From Flavobacteriaceae bacterium (GTDB lineage: Bacteria; Bacteroidota; Bacteroidia; Flavobacteriales; Flavobacteriaceae), in NCBI GenBank assembly GCA_002707025.1, contig PALG01000033.1, forward strand, positions 175,639 through 239,638: DNA of 64,000 bases, given 5' to 3'. The notes beneath the pieces were generated by a model. The model saw only the letters and a program-made list of their open reading frames with translations. It did no database searches and was not told where the DNA came from. The position numbers and the translations under genes are program-made. Shown one piece after another: positions 17,676 to 24,646 of this stretch. Position 1 is the first letter of the stretch. Each line of letters begins with the position of its first letter.

Positions 17676-18044
17676 TTACCCATTACCCGGGGTAATTATA
17701 ATCAAAAGTATATATGGTAGTATCATAAAAATGATCACAAATATATTCCCAATAATTTTACTCTTGGGACGTTCATTTTCATATTTATTCTTGATTCTGT
17801 CCACTAATTTTTTTTGTCTAAAAACGAGATAATTAATAATGAATAAAGCTAAAACAGCTCCTCCTATATAGTACTTATAAGTTGAATTAAAGTTTTCCTT
17901 TGTTAATTGTAAGATTTTAAGAAATACGAGCAGAAAATATAAAAAAACAGAAATTGTTATTGCATAGATTGGACCAATTTCGTGATTTCCTTTTTTATTA
18001 AAAAGCGAAGTTAGTTTATAAAATAAATAATAATAAGGATTCAT
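17676..18044 (-). CDS. small hypothetical membrane protein
   Basis: I do not recognise this 122-residue protein. It has four likely membrane segments (about 27-46, 58-76, 97-118 and possibly a weak one near the N terminus) separated by Lys-rich loops, an N terminus rich in Tyr (MNPYYYLFYKL), and no conserved motif I can name. It is clearly more AT-rich than its neighbours and stands alone between two tRNA genes, a common place for acquired DNA. It could be an accessory gene; expression and function are open. Confidence 0.6.
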   Translation of the reverse strand: MNPYYYLFYKLTSLFNKKGNHEIGPIYAITISVFLYFLLVFLKILQLTKENFNSTYKYYIGGAVLALFIINYLVFRQKKLVDRIKNKYENERPKSKIIGNIFVIIFMILPYILLIIITPGNG

Positions 18045-18223
18045 AGTTACTCATTTATTCGAATATAACCACCAAAGAAACTTGATGTTGTTTTTGGTGC
18101 ATAAATACCCTTGTAAAATCATATAACTTATTTTCATCATCTAAAAACTCATAAAAATCTTCAAATCCCCCGGCAATATTGTTACATAAAAAAATCCGGT
18201 CATAAGATCGGATTTAATTTCAG
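18045..18223. other. intergenic AT-rich segment next to tRNA-Asn
   Basis: No complete gene is visible. The minus strand from 18213 to 18055 is an open frame of about 52 codons with protein-like composition (NNIAGGFEDFYEFLDDEN) but no ATG, GTG or TTG start in the right place, and it overlaps the tRNA terminator. It may be the decayed end of a gene. Confidence 0.3.
18187..18215 (-). terminator. terminator of tRNA-Asn
   Basis: AAATCCGGTC (18192-18201) pairs with GATCGGATTT (18206-18215), with one G-U and an ATAA loop. Read on the minus strand it ends in a T run, 9 bp after the tRNA 3' end. Confidence 0.8.
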
Positions 18224-18297
18224 CTCCTCCTGCTGGGCTCGAACCAGCGACACCCTGATTAACAGTCAGGTGCTCTAACCAACTGAGCTAAGGAGGA
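18224..18297 (-). tRNA. tRNA-Asn (GTT)
   Basis: The minus strand gives a 74-nt cloverleaf. The acceptor TCCTCCT pairs with AGGAGGA, the D arm is GCTC-AGTTGGTTA-GAGC, the anticodon arm CCTGA-CTGTTAA-TCAGG carries GTT, and the T arm is CTGG-TTCGAGC-CCAG with the expected outer pair. The discriminator is G, and CCA is not encoded. Confidence 0.95.
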
Positions 18298-18365
18298 AGG
18301 TGTATTACCTTTTTTGCGGATGCAAATATATATTATTTTTTATCTGCTGCAAAAACTTTTTCTTT

Positions 18366-19706
18366 TTATTTAAACAATGCTCTATAAATGTCATTTCCGT
18401 TGGCAAATAGTACCAAAGCAATGAGTAAAAAGAAACCGACCATTTGGGCATATTCCATGAACTTGTCACCAGGTTTTTTGCCCGTCACCATCTCCCAAAG
18501 TAAAAACATGACATGCCCTCCATCCAAAGCAGGGATGGGGAGTAAGTTCAAAACGCCTAACATGATGGAGAGGAATGCCGTGATGCTCCAGAAAGCTTCC
18601 CAGCTCCAATAATCTGGGAAAATATCGAAAATGGCTTTAAATCCGCCAACGCCTTTATAAGCGCCCGTACTTGGATTGAAAATAATTTTAAGCTGTTTCC
18701 AATACCCAGACATTTGTGTGGCAAACTTTTCAGTACCTACCCCAAAACTTTCCATAAAGCCATATTCCTTTTTTACAACTTTTAGATAGCCCAATTCCTC
18801 CAATTTGGAAACACTTTGTCCAGGAAAAATACCCACTTTTCCTTTTTCGTCTACTTCTAACTCTATTTGAAAAGGTTCCCCATCACGAATAACCGTAGCG
18901 GTAAAGGTTTCATTCTTCATCGATTCCACTTTGGATCGAAACTGTTCCATATAAGGGACTTCAGTATCGTTAATTTTAACAATGGCATCCCCTGGTTTTA
19001 AATCCTTTCCTTTATTGACGGAAGAATCGGCTACTTGTGCAACCATAAACGGGATGCGCAATTCGAAAAGGGAAAGATCGTCTCCAGAACTCAGTTTTCC
19101 GAGGAAATCCTCTGGCAAATCGTAGGTAATGGTCTCTCCATTTCTCGAAACGGTTACTTGACTGGCCGTGATAAGGCTTTTTCGGATGTCTGAATAATTT
19201 TCGAACGTTTCTCCATCAATCGAAACAATTTTGTCGCCAGTTTGGAAACCAATATCTTTCAGAATAGGGTTTTCTACTGAATAACCATCCTTCAGACTGC
19301 TTGTCGCCACATCGGTATCTCCATAATAATAAGAAGCAAAAATGTAAATAACGAAGGCGATGATAAAGTTCATGATTACCCCGCCCAGCATAATAATTAA
19401 TCGTTGCCAAGCCGGTTTGCTGCGAAACTCCCACGGTTGCGGTGGCTGTGCCATTTGTTCCTTGTCCATGCTTTCATCGATCATTCCCGATATTTTCACA
19501 TAGCCCCCTAAAGGCAACCATCCAATTCCGTAGACGGTCTCGCCAATTTTCTTTTTGAACAAAGCAAATTTGACATCGAAAAAGAGGAAGAATTTTTCCA
19601 CTTTGGTTTTAAAAAGGCGCGCCGGCAAAAAGTGTCCGAACTCGTGTAATATGATGAGTAAAGAAAGGCTCAATAAAAATTGAGATATCTTAATAAAAAA
19701 TTCCAT
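18366..19706 (-). CDS. rseP: RIP metalloprotease RseP (site-2 protease)
   Basis: This 446-residue inner-membrane protease has the zinc motif HEFGH at 21-25 inside the first membrane helix, and the third-ligand motif NLLPIPALDGGHV near residue 390. Two PDZ-like regions lie between (about 125-205 and 210-290; KGKDLKPGDAIVKINDTEV is the clearest part). RseP family members cleave anti-sigma factors within the membrane and also trim signal peptides. No sigma or anti-sigma gene is adjacent. The 152-bp gap to the divergent SCO gene holds its promoter region. Confidence 0.95.
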   Translation of the reverse strand: MEFFIKISQFLLSLSLLIILHEFGHFLPARLFKTKVEKFFLFFDVKFALFKKKIGETVYGIGWLPLGGYVKISGMIDESMDKEQMAQPPQPWEFRSKPAWQRLIIMLGGVIMNFIIAFVIYIFASYYYGDTDVATSSLKDGYSVENPILKDIGFQTGDKIVSIDGETFENYSDIRKSLITASQVTVSRNGETITYDLPEDFLGKLSSGDDLSLFELRIPFMVAQVADSSVNKGKDLKPGDAIVKINDTEVPYMEQFRSKVESMKNETFTATVIRDGEPFQIELEVDEKGKVGIFPGQSVSKLEELGYLKVVKKEYGFMESFGVGTEKFATQMSGYWKQLKIIFNPSTGAYKGVGGFKAIFDIFPDYWSWEAFWSITAFLSIMLGVLNLLPIPALDGGHVMFLLWEMVTGKKPGDKFMEYAQMVGFFLLIALVLFANGNDIYRALFK

Positions 19707-19815
19707 AGAATACTTTCAAAAAATTGAACGACAAAAGTAACGCTTTGCCGCTTGTTAAAAAAATAAAACGTGCACGAGCCATTAGTATTACGTAATATTT
19801 AACTGTTACAGTTTT

Positions 19816-19842
19816 TTGGGAGCAATTTTGGGCGTAACTTTG
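19816..19842 (+). promoter_or_regulatory. promoter of the SCO gene
   Basis: TTTTTTG ending at 19818, a 16-bp spacer and TAACTTTG at 19835-19842 fit the Bacteroidota -33/-7 pattern. The transcript would start about 10 bp before the ATG at 19859. Confidence 0.55.
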
Positions 19843-19858
19843 TGGGAAAATTGTAAAA

Positions 19859-20527
19859 ATGCTTCAGTTTTTTGCTAAATATAAGTTCTTCGGAATCGTA
19901 CTCTTTATCCTTTCCGTGATCATTATTTTCTCCATTTATCAGGTTATGAAGCCTGAAAAGACATTGAAGATCTATCAGCCAAACGATGTTACTTCAGAAT
20001 TGGTGGATACCACCATTCAGTATGTAAAAAAATACCACACCATTGCCGATTTTAAATTAGTGAACCAAAATGGTGATACCATTACACAAGATGATTATAA
20101 AGACAAGATTTATGTAGCCGATTTCTTCTTTACCACTTGCGCGACCATTTGCCCTATTATGACAGGACACATGGTAGAAATACAGGAACAACTAAAAGAT
20201 GATCCAGAGGTTCTGTTATTGTCCCATTCAGTGACCCCTGAAATCGATACTGTTGCGCAATTAAAACGTTATGCTTTAAAAAAGGGAGTCGACGATGCTA
20301 AATGGAACTTGGTAACGGGCGATAAAAAGCAAATTTATGACCTTGCCCGAAAATCGTACCTGGCAGCCAAGGATGTTCCTTACAATAAATACGATTTGGT
20401 ACACACAGAGAACTTCGTTTTGGTCGATAAAGAACGCAGAATTCGGGGGTTTTATGACGGGACCGACCCTGAAGCGATCGATCAATTACTGGAAGACATC
20501 AAAATCTTAAAGAAAGAAGGACAATAG
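19859..20527 (+). CDS. SCO1/SenC-family protein
   Basis: The protein has an N-terminal membrane anchor (about 10-30) and a periplasmic thioredoxin-like domain. The copper-binding or redox motif CATIC has Cys94 and Cys98 in FFFTTCATICPIMTGHM, and His182 in YDLVHTENFVLVD is the usual third ligand. SCO proteins deliver copper to the CuA site of cytochrome oxidase or reduce it. The gene is upstream of, but has its own promoter separate from, the feo genes. Length is 222 residues, normal for the family. Confidence 0.92.
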   Translation: MLQFFAKYKFFGIVLFILSVIIIFSIYQVMKPEKTLKIYQPNDVTSELVDTTIQYVKKYHTIADFKLVNQNGDTITQDDYKDKIYVADFFFTTCATICPIMTGHMVEIQEQLKDDPEVLLLSHSVTPEIDTVAQLKRYALKKGVDDAKWNLVTGDKKQIYDLARKSYLAAKDVPYNKYDLVHTENFVLVDKERRIRGFYDGTDPEAIDQLLEDIKILKKEGQ

Positions 20528-20553
20528 TCGTTTTTTTACCCCAAAAAATTCCC

Positions 20554-20583
20554 TACATTTGCACTGTTTAAATTCAATCTAAA
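20554..20583 (+). promoter_or_regulatory. feoA promoter with candidate metal-regulator palindrome
   Basis: TACATTTG at 20554-20561 fits the -7 box. Immediately downstream, TTTAAATTCAATCTAAA (20567-20583) is a 17-bp inverted repeat with a single mismatch pair around a central C. It would lie at the transcription start, where Fur or DtxR-type iron repressors commonly bind. Confidence 0.5.
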
Positions 20584-20591
20584 TAAAGACA

Positions 20592-20819
20592 GTGCCTACC
20601 ATTGCCACGCTTCGAAAAGGGGAAAAAGGGATCATCACCGAGTTTTCGGCCGATTTGGTTCCGTTGAAGTTATTGGAAATGGGCTGTTTGCCAGGAAATG
20701 AGGTTTCTTTGGTACAAGTAGCTCCTTTTAGCGATCCCTTATATTTAAATATCAATGGAAGCCATTTAGCCATTCGTAAAGAAATTGCCTCCCGCATTGA
20801 AGTAGAATTGATCCCTTAG
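20592..20819 (+). CDS. feoA: FeoA-family protein
   Basis: This 75-residue SH3-like FeoA domain has the family pattern TLRKGEKGIITEF, LLEMGCLPGNEVSLVQVAPFSDPLYLNINGSHLAIRKEIASRIEV. FeoA is a small cytoplasmic partner of the FeoB ferrous iron transporter. The start is GTG at 20592, since no ATG is near and the N terminus fits. The stop lies 2 bp before the feoB ATG, so the pair is one operon. Confidence 0.93.
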   Translation: MPTIATLRKGEKGIITEFSADLVPLKLLEMGCLPGNEVSLVQVAPFSDPLYLNINGSHLAIRKEIASRIEVELIP

Positions 20820-20821
20820 AT

Positions 20822-22921
20822 ATGCCCGAACAGATTAATGTTGCGCTCATTGGAAACCCCAATACTGGAAAAACCTCGGTTTTTAATCGGTTGACTGGGT
20901 TAAATCAGAAGGTCGGGAACTATCCGGGGATTACGGTGGAGAAAAAAGAAGGGGTTTGTAAACTTCCCCGCGGAAGAAAGGCCCATATTTTAGATTTACC
21001 GGGTACTTATAGCTTGAATGCTTCTTCGGTAGATGAAAATGTGGTGATTGAATTACTATTGAATAAAAATGACAAGGACTTCCCCGATGTTGCCATCGTC
21101 GTGTGCGATGTAGAAAATCTGAAACGAAACTTATTGCTTTTCACCCAGATCAAAGATTTGGGGATTCCCACTATTTTGGCTATTAATATGGCCGATAGGA
21201 TGAAGCGTAAGGCTATTTCAATCGATGTGGAAGCCATGGAGCAGCGGTTGGAAACAAAAATAGCCTTGGTAAGTTCCCGAAAAAATGAGGGTTTCGACGA
21301 ACTGAAGGAACTGATCTATAATTATAAGACTATTTCATCCAAGCCCTGTTTGAACGCCTCCGTGATTGCCCCAGAATATTTTGGTCGATTGAAAAAAGCG
21401 TTTCCAGATCAGGATTTATACAAACTGTGGTTGGTCATTACCCAAGATGTCAATTTTGGAAAATTGGACCGAAATGAATTTACAGGGGTAGATTCCTTTC
21501 AAACCGAATCCAAAAGTAACCTAAAACGACTTCAGCAAAAAGAAACCATTAAGCGGTACCAATTTATCAATGAAACCTTAAAGGAAACCTTATTTATTGA
21601 TGAAGCGAATGCGAAAGATTTACGCAGTAGGTTCGATAGGGTCCTTACGCATAAGGTTTGGGGTTACGTGATATTCTTTGCCATCTTGTTGCTTATTTTT
21701 CAAGCAATTTTCGATTGGAGTAGTTATCCAATGGATTTTATCGATGCTAGTTTTGCCAGCTTAAGTGATTGGCTAAAGAATACGCTTCCTCCTGGCGATT
21801 TTACCAATTTATTAGCAGAAGGGATAGTTCCCGGGCTTGGCGGAATCGTGATCTTTATTCCCCAGATTGCGTTTCTTTTTCTATTCATCGCTATTTTGGA
21901 GGAAACCGGTTATATGAGTAGGGTGGTATTTTTGATGGATCGTATCATGCGGCGGTTTGGGTTGAGCGGAAAGAGTGTCGTGCCATTAATTTCCGGAACG
22001 GCTTGTGCCATTCCTGCGATTATGGCCACACGTAATATTGAAAACTGGAAAGAACGGCTAATTACCATATTGGTGACCCCTTTCACGACCTGCTCGGCCC
22101 GTTTGCCCGTATATCTTATTATTATTTCCCTAGTTATTCCCGAAAAACGGGTGCTTGGTATTTTTAGCATGCAGGGACTTACTTTAATGTTACTGTACTT
22201 TATTGGTTTTGCTTCGGCGATTGTTTCTGCCTATCTGCTGGATAAGTTTTTAAAAATACCCAACCGTTCCTTTTTTGTAGTGGAAATGCCCAATTATAAG
22301 GTGCCACTCCCCAAAAATGTATTGATTACGGTAGTGGAAAAAACCAAGTCCTTTGTTTTTGGGGCTGGAAAAATCATTTTGGCTATTTCTATTATTCTAT
22401 GGGTGTTGGCGTCCTATGGGCCTGGCGATTTCAATAATGCGGAAGCGATTGTGAAACAGGAAAATAGTCGTAAGAATTTTTCAGAAGAAGAGTTGGAGAC
22501 AGCCGTGGCTTCTTATAAATTAAAAAATTCCTACATCGGAATTATCGGTAAAGGAATTGAGCCCGTAGTACAACCTCTAGGCTATGATTGGAAAATAGGT
22601 ATTGCTATTGTAAGTTCGTTTGCCGCGAGGGAGGTTTTTGTAGGGACTCTGGCGACTATTTATAGCGTAGGAAGCGAGGAAGAAGAAACCATTCGAAACC
22701 GTATGGCTGCCGAAATCAACCCTATTCTGGGAACTCCTAGGTTTAATTTTGCCAGTGGGGTGTCCTTGTTGTTATTTTATGCTTTTGCGATGCAATGCAT
22801 GAGTACTTTGGCCATTGTACGACGTGAAACCAATAGTTGGAAATGGCCTATGTGGCAATTGTTTTTTATGAGTGCCTTGGCATATGTGGTAGCACTTGCA
22901 GCCTATCAAATTTTAAAGTAA
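20822..22921 (+). CDS. feoB: ferrous iron transporter FeoB
   Basis: The N-terminal G domain shows G1 GNPNTGKTS, G2 GITVEKKEG, G3 DLPGTYSL and G4 NMAD (residues about 10-125), followed by a helical GDI-like region. From about residue 280 there is a polytopic membrane domain with the Gate motifs, including SGTACAIPAIMATR and TCSARLPVYL with their conserved Cys. The 699-residue length is normal. FeoB imports Fe2+ across the inner membrane. feoA lies directly upstream and a FeoB-associated mini-protein follows 8 bp downstream. Confidence 0.97.
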   Translation: MPEQINVALIGNPNTGKTSVFNRLTGLNQKVGNYPGITVEKKEGVCKLPRGRKAHILDLPGTYSLNASSVDENVVIELLLNKNDKDFPDVAIVVCDVENLKRNLLLFTQIKDLGIPTILAINMADRMKRKAISIDVEAMEQRLETKIALVSSRKNEGFDELKELIYNYKTISSKPCLNASVIAPEYFGRLKKAFPDQDLYKLWLVITQDVNFGKLDRNEFTGVDSFQTESKSNLKRLQQKETIKRYQFINETLKETLFIDEANAKDLRSRFDRVLTHKVWGYVIFFAILLLIFQAIFDWSSYPMDFIDASFASLSDWLKNTLPPGDFTNLLAEGIVPGLGGIVIFIPQIAFLFLFIAILEETGYMSRVVFLMDRIMRRFGLSGKSVVPLISGTACAIPAIMATRNIENWKERLITILVTPFTTCSARLPVYLIIISLVIPEKRVLGIFSMQGLTLMLLYFIGFASAIVSAYLLDKFLKIPNRSFFVVEMPNYKVPLPKNVLITVVEKTKSFVFGAGKIILAISIILWVLASYGPGDFNNAEAIVKQENSRKNFSEEELETAVASYKLKNSYIGIIGKGIEPVVQPLGYDWKIGIAIVSSFAAREVFVGTLATIYSVGSEEEETIRNRMAAEINPILGTPRFNFASGVSLLLFYAFAMQCMSTLAIVRRETNSWKWPMWQLFFMSALAYVVALAAYQILK

Positions 22922-22929
22922 ATTAGAGT

Positions 22930-23088
22930 ATGCAAACCATTTTAGTTATTATCACCTTTAGTTTGGCCGTTGCTTATATCGTCAAAAAGTTTGTTTGGAC
23001 CCCTGTTTTTGAATCCCGAGGGAAAGCTTCAGGAACCTTGGATGGGGGCAAAACCAAATGTGGCAATAAAGATTGTGGTTGTCACTAG
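22930..23088 (+). CDS. FeoB-associated Cys-rich membrane protein
   Basis: This 52-residue gene starts at the ATG at 22930, 8 bp after feoB. It encodes one N-terminal membrane helix (QTILVIITFSLAVAYIVKKF) and a cytoplasmic tail ending in KCGNKDCGCH, with three cysteines and a terminal His. Small Cys-rich single-pass proteins after feoB are a known Pfam family, thought to take the place of FeoC or assist FeoB. Position, length and Cys-rich tail all fit. Confidence 0.85.
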   Translation: MQTILVIITFSLAVAYIVKKFVWTPVFESRGKASGTLDGGKTKCGNKDCGCH

Positions 23089-23093
23089 GCGCA

Positions 23094-23915
23094 TTATCCT
23101 AAGCCTACATCAAGGGTCATCATGATGATAAATCCGCCGATAAATCCCATCGTTGCAATATCTGTATATTTATCCATTTGGGTTTCAGGAATCACCTCTT
23201 CCACAACGACAAAAATCATTGCTCCTGCAGCAAATGCCAAGGCATAGGGAAGAATGGGTTGAAAGGTAAGAACGGCCCAGGCCCCCAAAACGGCAGCTAT
23301 AGGCTCTACCAACGCAGAGGCTTGCCCATACATAAAACTTTTGTAGCGTGACATCCCGGCTCTTCGCAACGGCATGGAGACCGCAATCCCTTCCGGAAAG
23401 TTTTGAAGTCCGATACCCATTGCCAAAGCTACAGCTCCCCCAATAGAGGCCCCGTCAATACCTGCAGCAACGCCCCCAAAGAGCACCCCAACTGCCAAAC
23501 CTTCCGGAATATTGTGAAGTGTAATGGCCAAGGTTAAGAGGGTGGTTTTATGCCAAGGGGTTTTAATTCCTTCCTTTTCCGATTCCTTGAAATTGATGTG
23601 AAGGTGGGGCAATATTTTGTCCAAACCGAATAAAAATAAGGCACCTAAGAAGAATCCAATAGCCGAAGGAATCACTTTTTCAAAACCTTCTCCCGGACTC
23701 ATTTCAATCCCTGGCGCCAAAAGGCTCCAAAAGCTTGCTGCGACCATCACACCGCCGGTAAAGCCAAGCATACCGTCCAGTACTGCCCGATTCATTTTTT
23801 TGAATAAGAATACAAAAGCTGCCCCAATAGCCGTGAGCCCCCACGTAAATAAGGAGGCATAAAATGCTGCCAATACAGAGTCGATACTCCCTAAATACTC
23901 AATAATTTTTTCCAT
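23094..23915 (-). CDS. ZIP-family metal transporter
   Basis: This 273-residue protein has about eight membrane helices and the two paired metal-site motifs of ZIP transporters, HNIPEG at 134-139 and NFPEG at 172-176. A His-containing cytoplasmic loop (HLHINFKESEKEG, about 104-116) lies before the first. ZIP proteins import Zn2+, Fe2+ or Mn2+. The ATG overlaps the dtxR-like gene stop by 1 bp (TAATG), so the transporter is co-transcribed with, and presumably controlled by, that metal-dependent regulator. Confidence 0.93.
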   Translation of the reverse strand: MEKIIEYLGSIDSVLAAFYASLFTWGLTAIGAAFVFLFKKMNRAVLDGMLGFTGGVMVAASFWSLLAPGIEMSPGEGFEKVIPSAIGFFLGALFLFGLDKILPHLHINFKESEKEGIKTPWHKTTLLTLAITLHNIPEGLAVGVLFGGVAAGIDGASIGGAVALAMGIGLQNFPEGIAVSMPLRRAGMSRYKSFMYGQASALVEPIAAVLGAWAVLTFQPILPYALAFAAGAMIFVVVEEVIPETQMDKYTDIATMGFIGGFIIMMTLDVGLG

Positions 23916-24577
23916 TACCCATCAAGTTTTATATAAAGGTTATCTGAAATCAGTTTGGAAATGTATAATAGTTTTCCATCTAAGTTTATCTGTAAGGAAT
24001 GGTCAAATTCTTCTTTGGAAAGAACTTCAATTTGTGAACCAATCGCAATGTTTTTTTTGTCCAAAAACTTCAGGAATTCACTTTCCGAATCCTTTACGCC
24101 TACACAGATTCCCTGTTCTCCAACCGAAAGCTTTGACAACAGTCTTTTTTGTGAATTTTTGATCAACCCTTCTTTGGTAGGAATAGGGTCTCCATGCGGA
24201 TCTACCGTGGGAAATCCTAAAAATTCATCCAGACGGTTAATGAGTTCTTCGGAAGCAATATGTTCCAACTGCTCGGCAATTTCATGTACCTCATCCCATT
24301 GAAAGTCCAACTTATCTACTAAGAACACTTCCCAAAGACGGTGTTTCCGAATGATTTTTATAGCCACTTTCCTGCCCTTTTCTGTTAGCGTTGTGCCTTT
24401 GTATTTCACATACCGAATCACTTCCTTTTCGGCTAGCTTCTGAACCATATCCGTCACAGAAGAAGGCTTGGTCTCTAGTTTTTCGGCAATCGCATTGGTG
24501 CTCACCCCTTCCTTAAAGTGCTGCTCTAAGTGAAAAATGGTTTTTAAATAATTCTCTTCTGAAAGACTAAAATTCAT
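23915..24577 (-). CDS. DtxR/MntR-family metal-dependent transcriptional regulator
   Basis: Residues 1-65 or so form the winged helix (SEENYLKTIFHLEQH, VSTNAIAEKLETKPSSVTDMVQKLAEKEVI). Residues about 70-140 form the metal-binding dimerisation domain, with His and Glu ligands in RKHRLWEVFLVDKL, EIAEQLEHIASEELINRLDEFLG and the DPHGDPIPTKEG motif. The remaining part is the FeoA/SH3-like domain. The protein should repress metal-uptake genes when Fe2+ or Mn2+ is bound. It is divergent from a TonB receptor and in operon with a ZIP transporter. Its -7 box ends only 4 bp before the ATG, suggesting a leaderless message. Confidence 0.93.
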   Translation of the reverse strand: MNFSLSEENYLKTIFHLEQHFKEGVSTNAIAEKLETKPSSVTDMVQKLAEKEVIRYVKYKGTTLTEKGRKVAIKIIRKHRLWEVFLVDKLDFQWDEVHEIAEQLEHIASEELINRLDEFLGFPTVDPHGDPIPTKEGLIKNSQKRLLSKLSVGEQGICVGVKDSESEFLKFLDKKNIAIGSQIEVLSKEEFDHSLQINLDGKLLYISKLISDNLYIKLDG

Positions 24578-24581
24578 GGTA

Positions 24582-24612
24582 CAAAAATAATAAATTTTGT
24601 TACACTACAAAA
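24582..24612 (-). promoter_or_regulatory. promoter of the dtxR-like gene
   Basis: On the minus strand, TTTTG (24612 to 24608), an 18-bp spacer and TATTTTTG (24589 to 24582) fit the Bacteroidota promoter. Only 4 bp separate the -7 box from the ATG. Its -33 box faces that of the divergent receptor promoter. Confidence 0.55.
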
Positions 24613-24634
24613 TATTTTTAGTTTTGTCTAAAAA
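24595..24634 (+). promoter_or_regulatory. TonB receptor promoter with candidate DtxR operator
   Basis: TTTTG at 24595-24599, a 19-bp spacer and TAGTTTTG at 24619-24626 form a good Bacteroidota promoter. The -7 box sits inside a perfect inverted repeat, TTTTTAG-TTTTGT-CTAAAAA (24615-24634), placed as expected for a repressor. The adjacent divergent dtxR-like gene is the obvious candidate to bind it. Confidence 0.6.
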
Positions 24635-24646
24635 TAAAATTAGCCA

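Noticed and set aside
18055..18213. Open frame of about 52 codons beside tRNA-Asn as a gene
   Set aside because: It has no usable start codon and overlaps the tRNA terminator; noted only as a possible relic.
24595..24612. TTTTGT-TACACT-ACAAAA repeat as a second operator
   Set aside because: It is fully explained as two facing -33 boxes of the divergent promoters.
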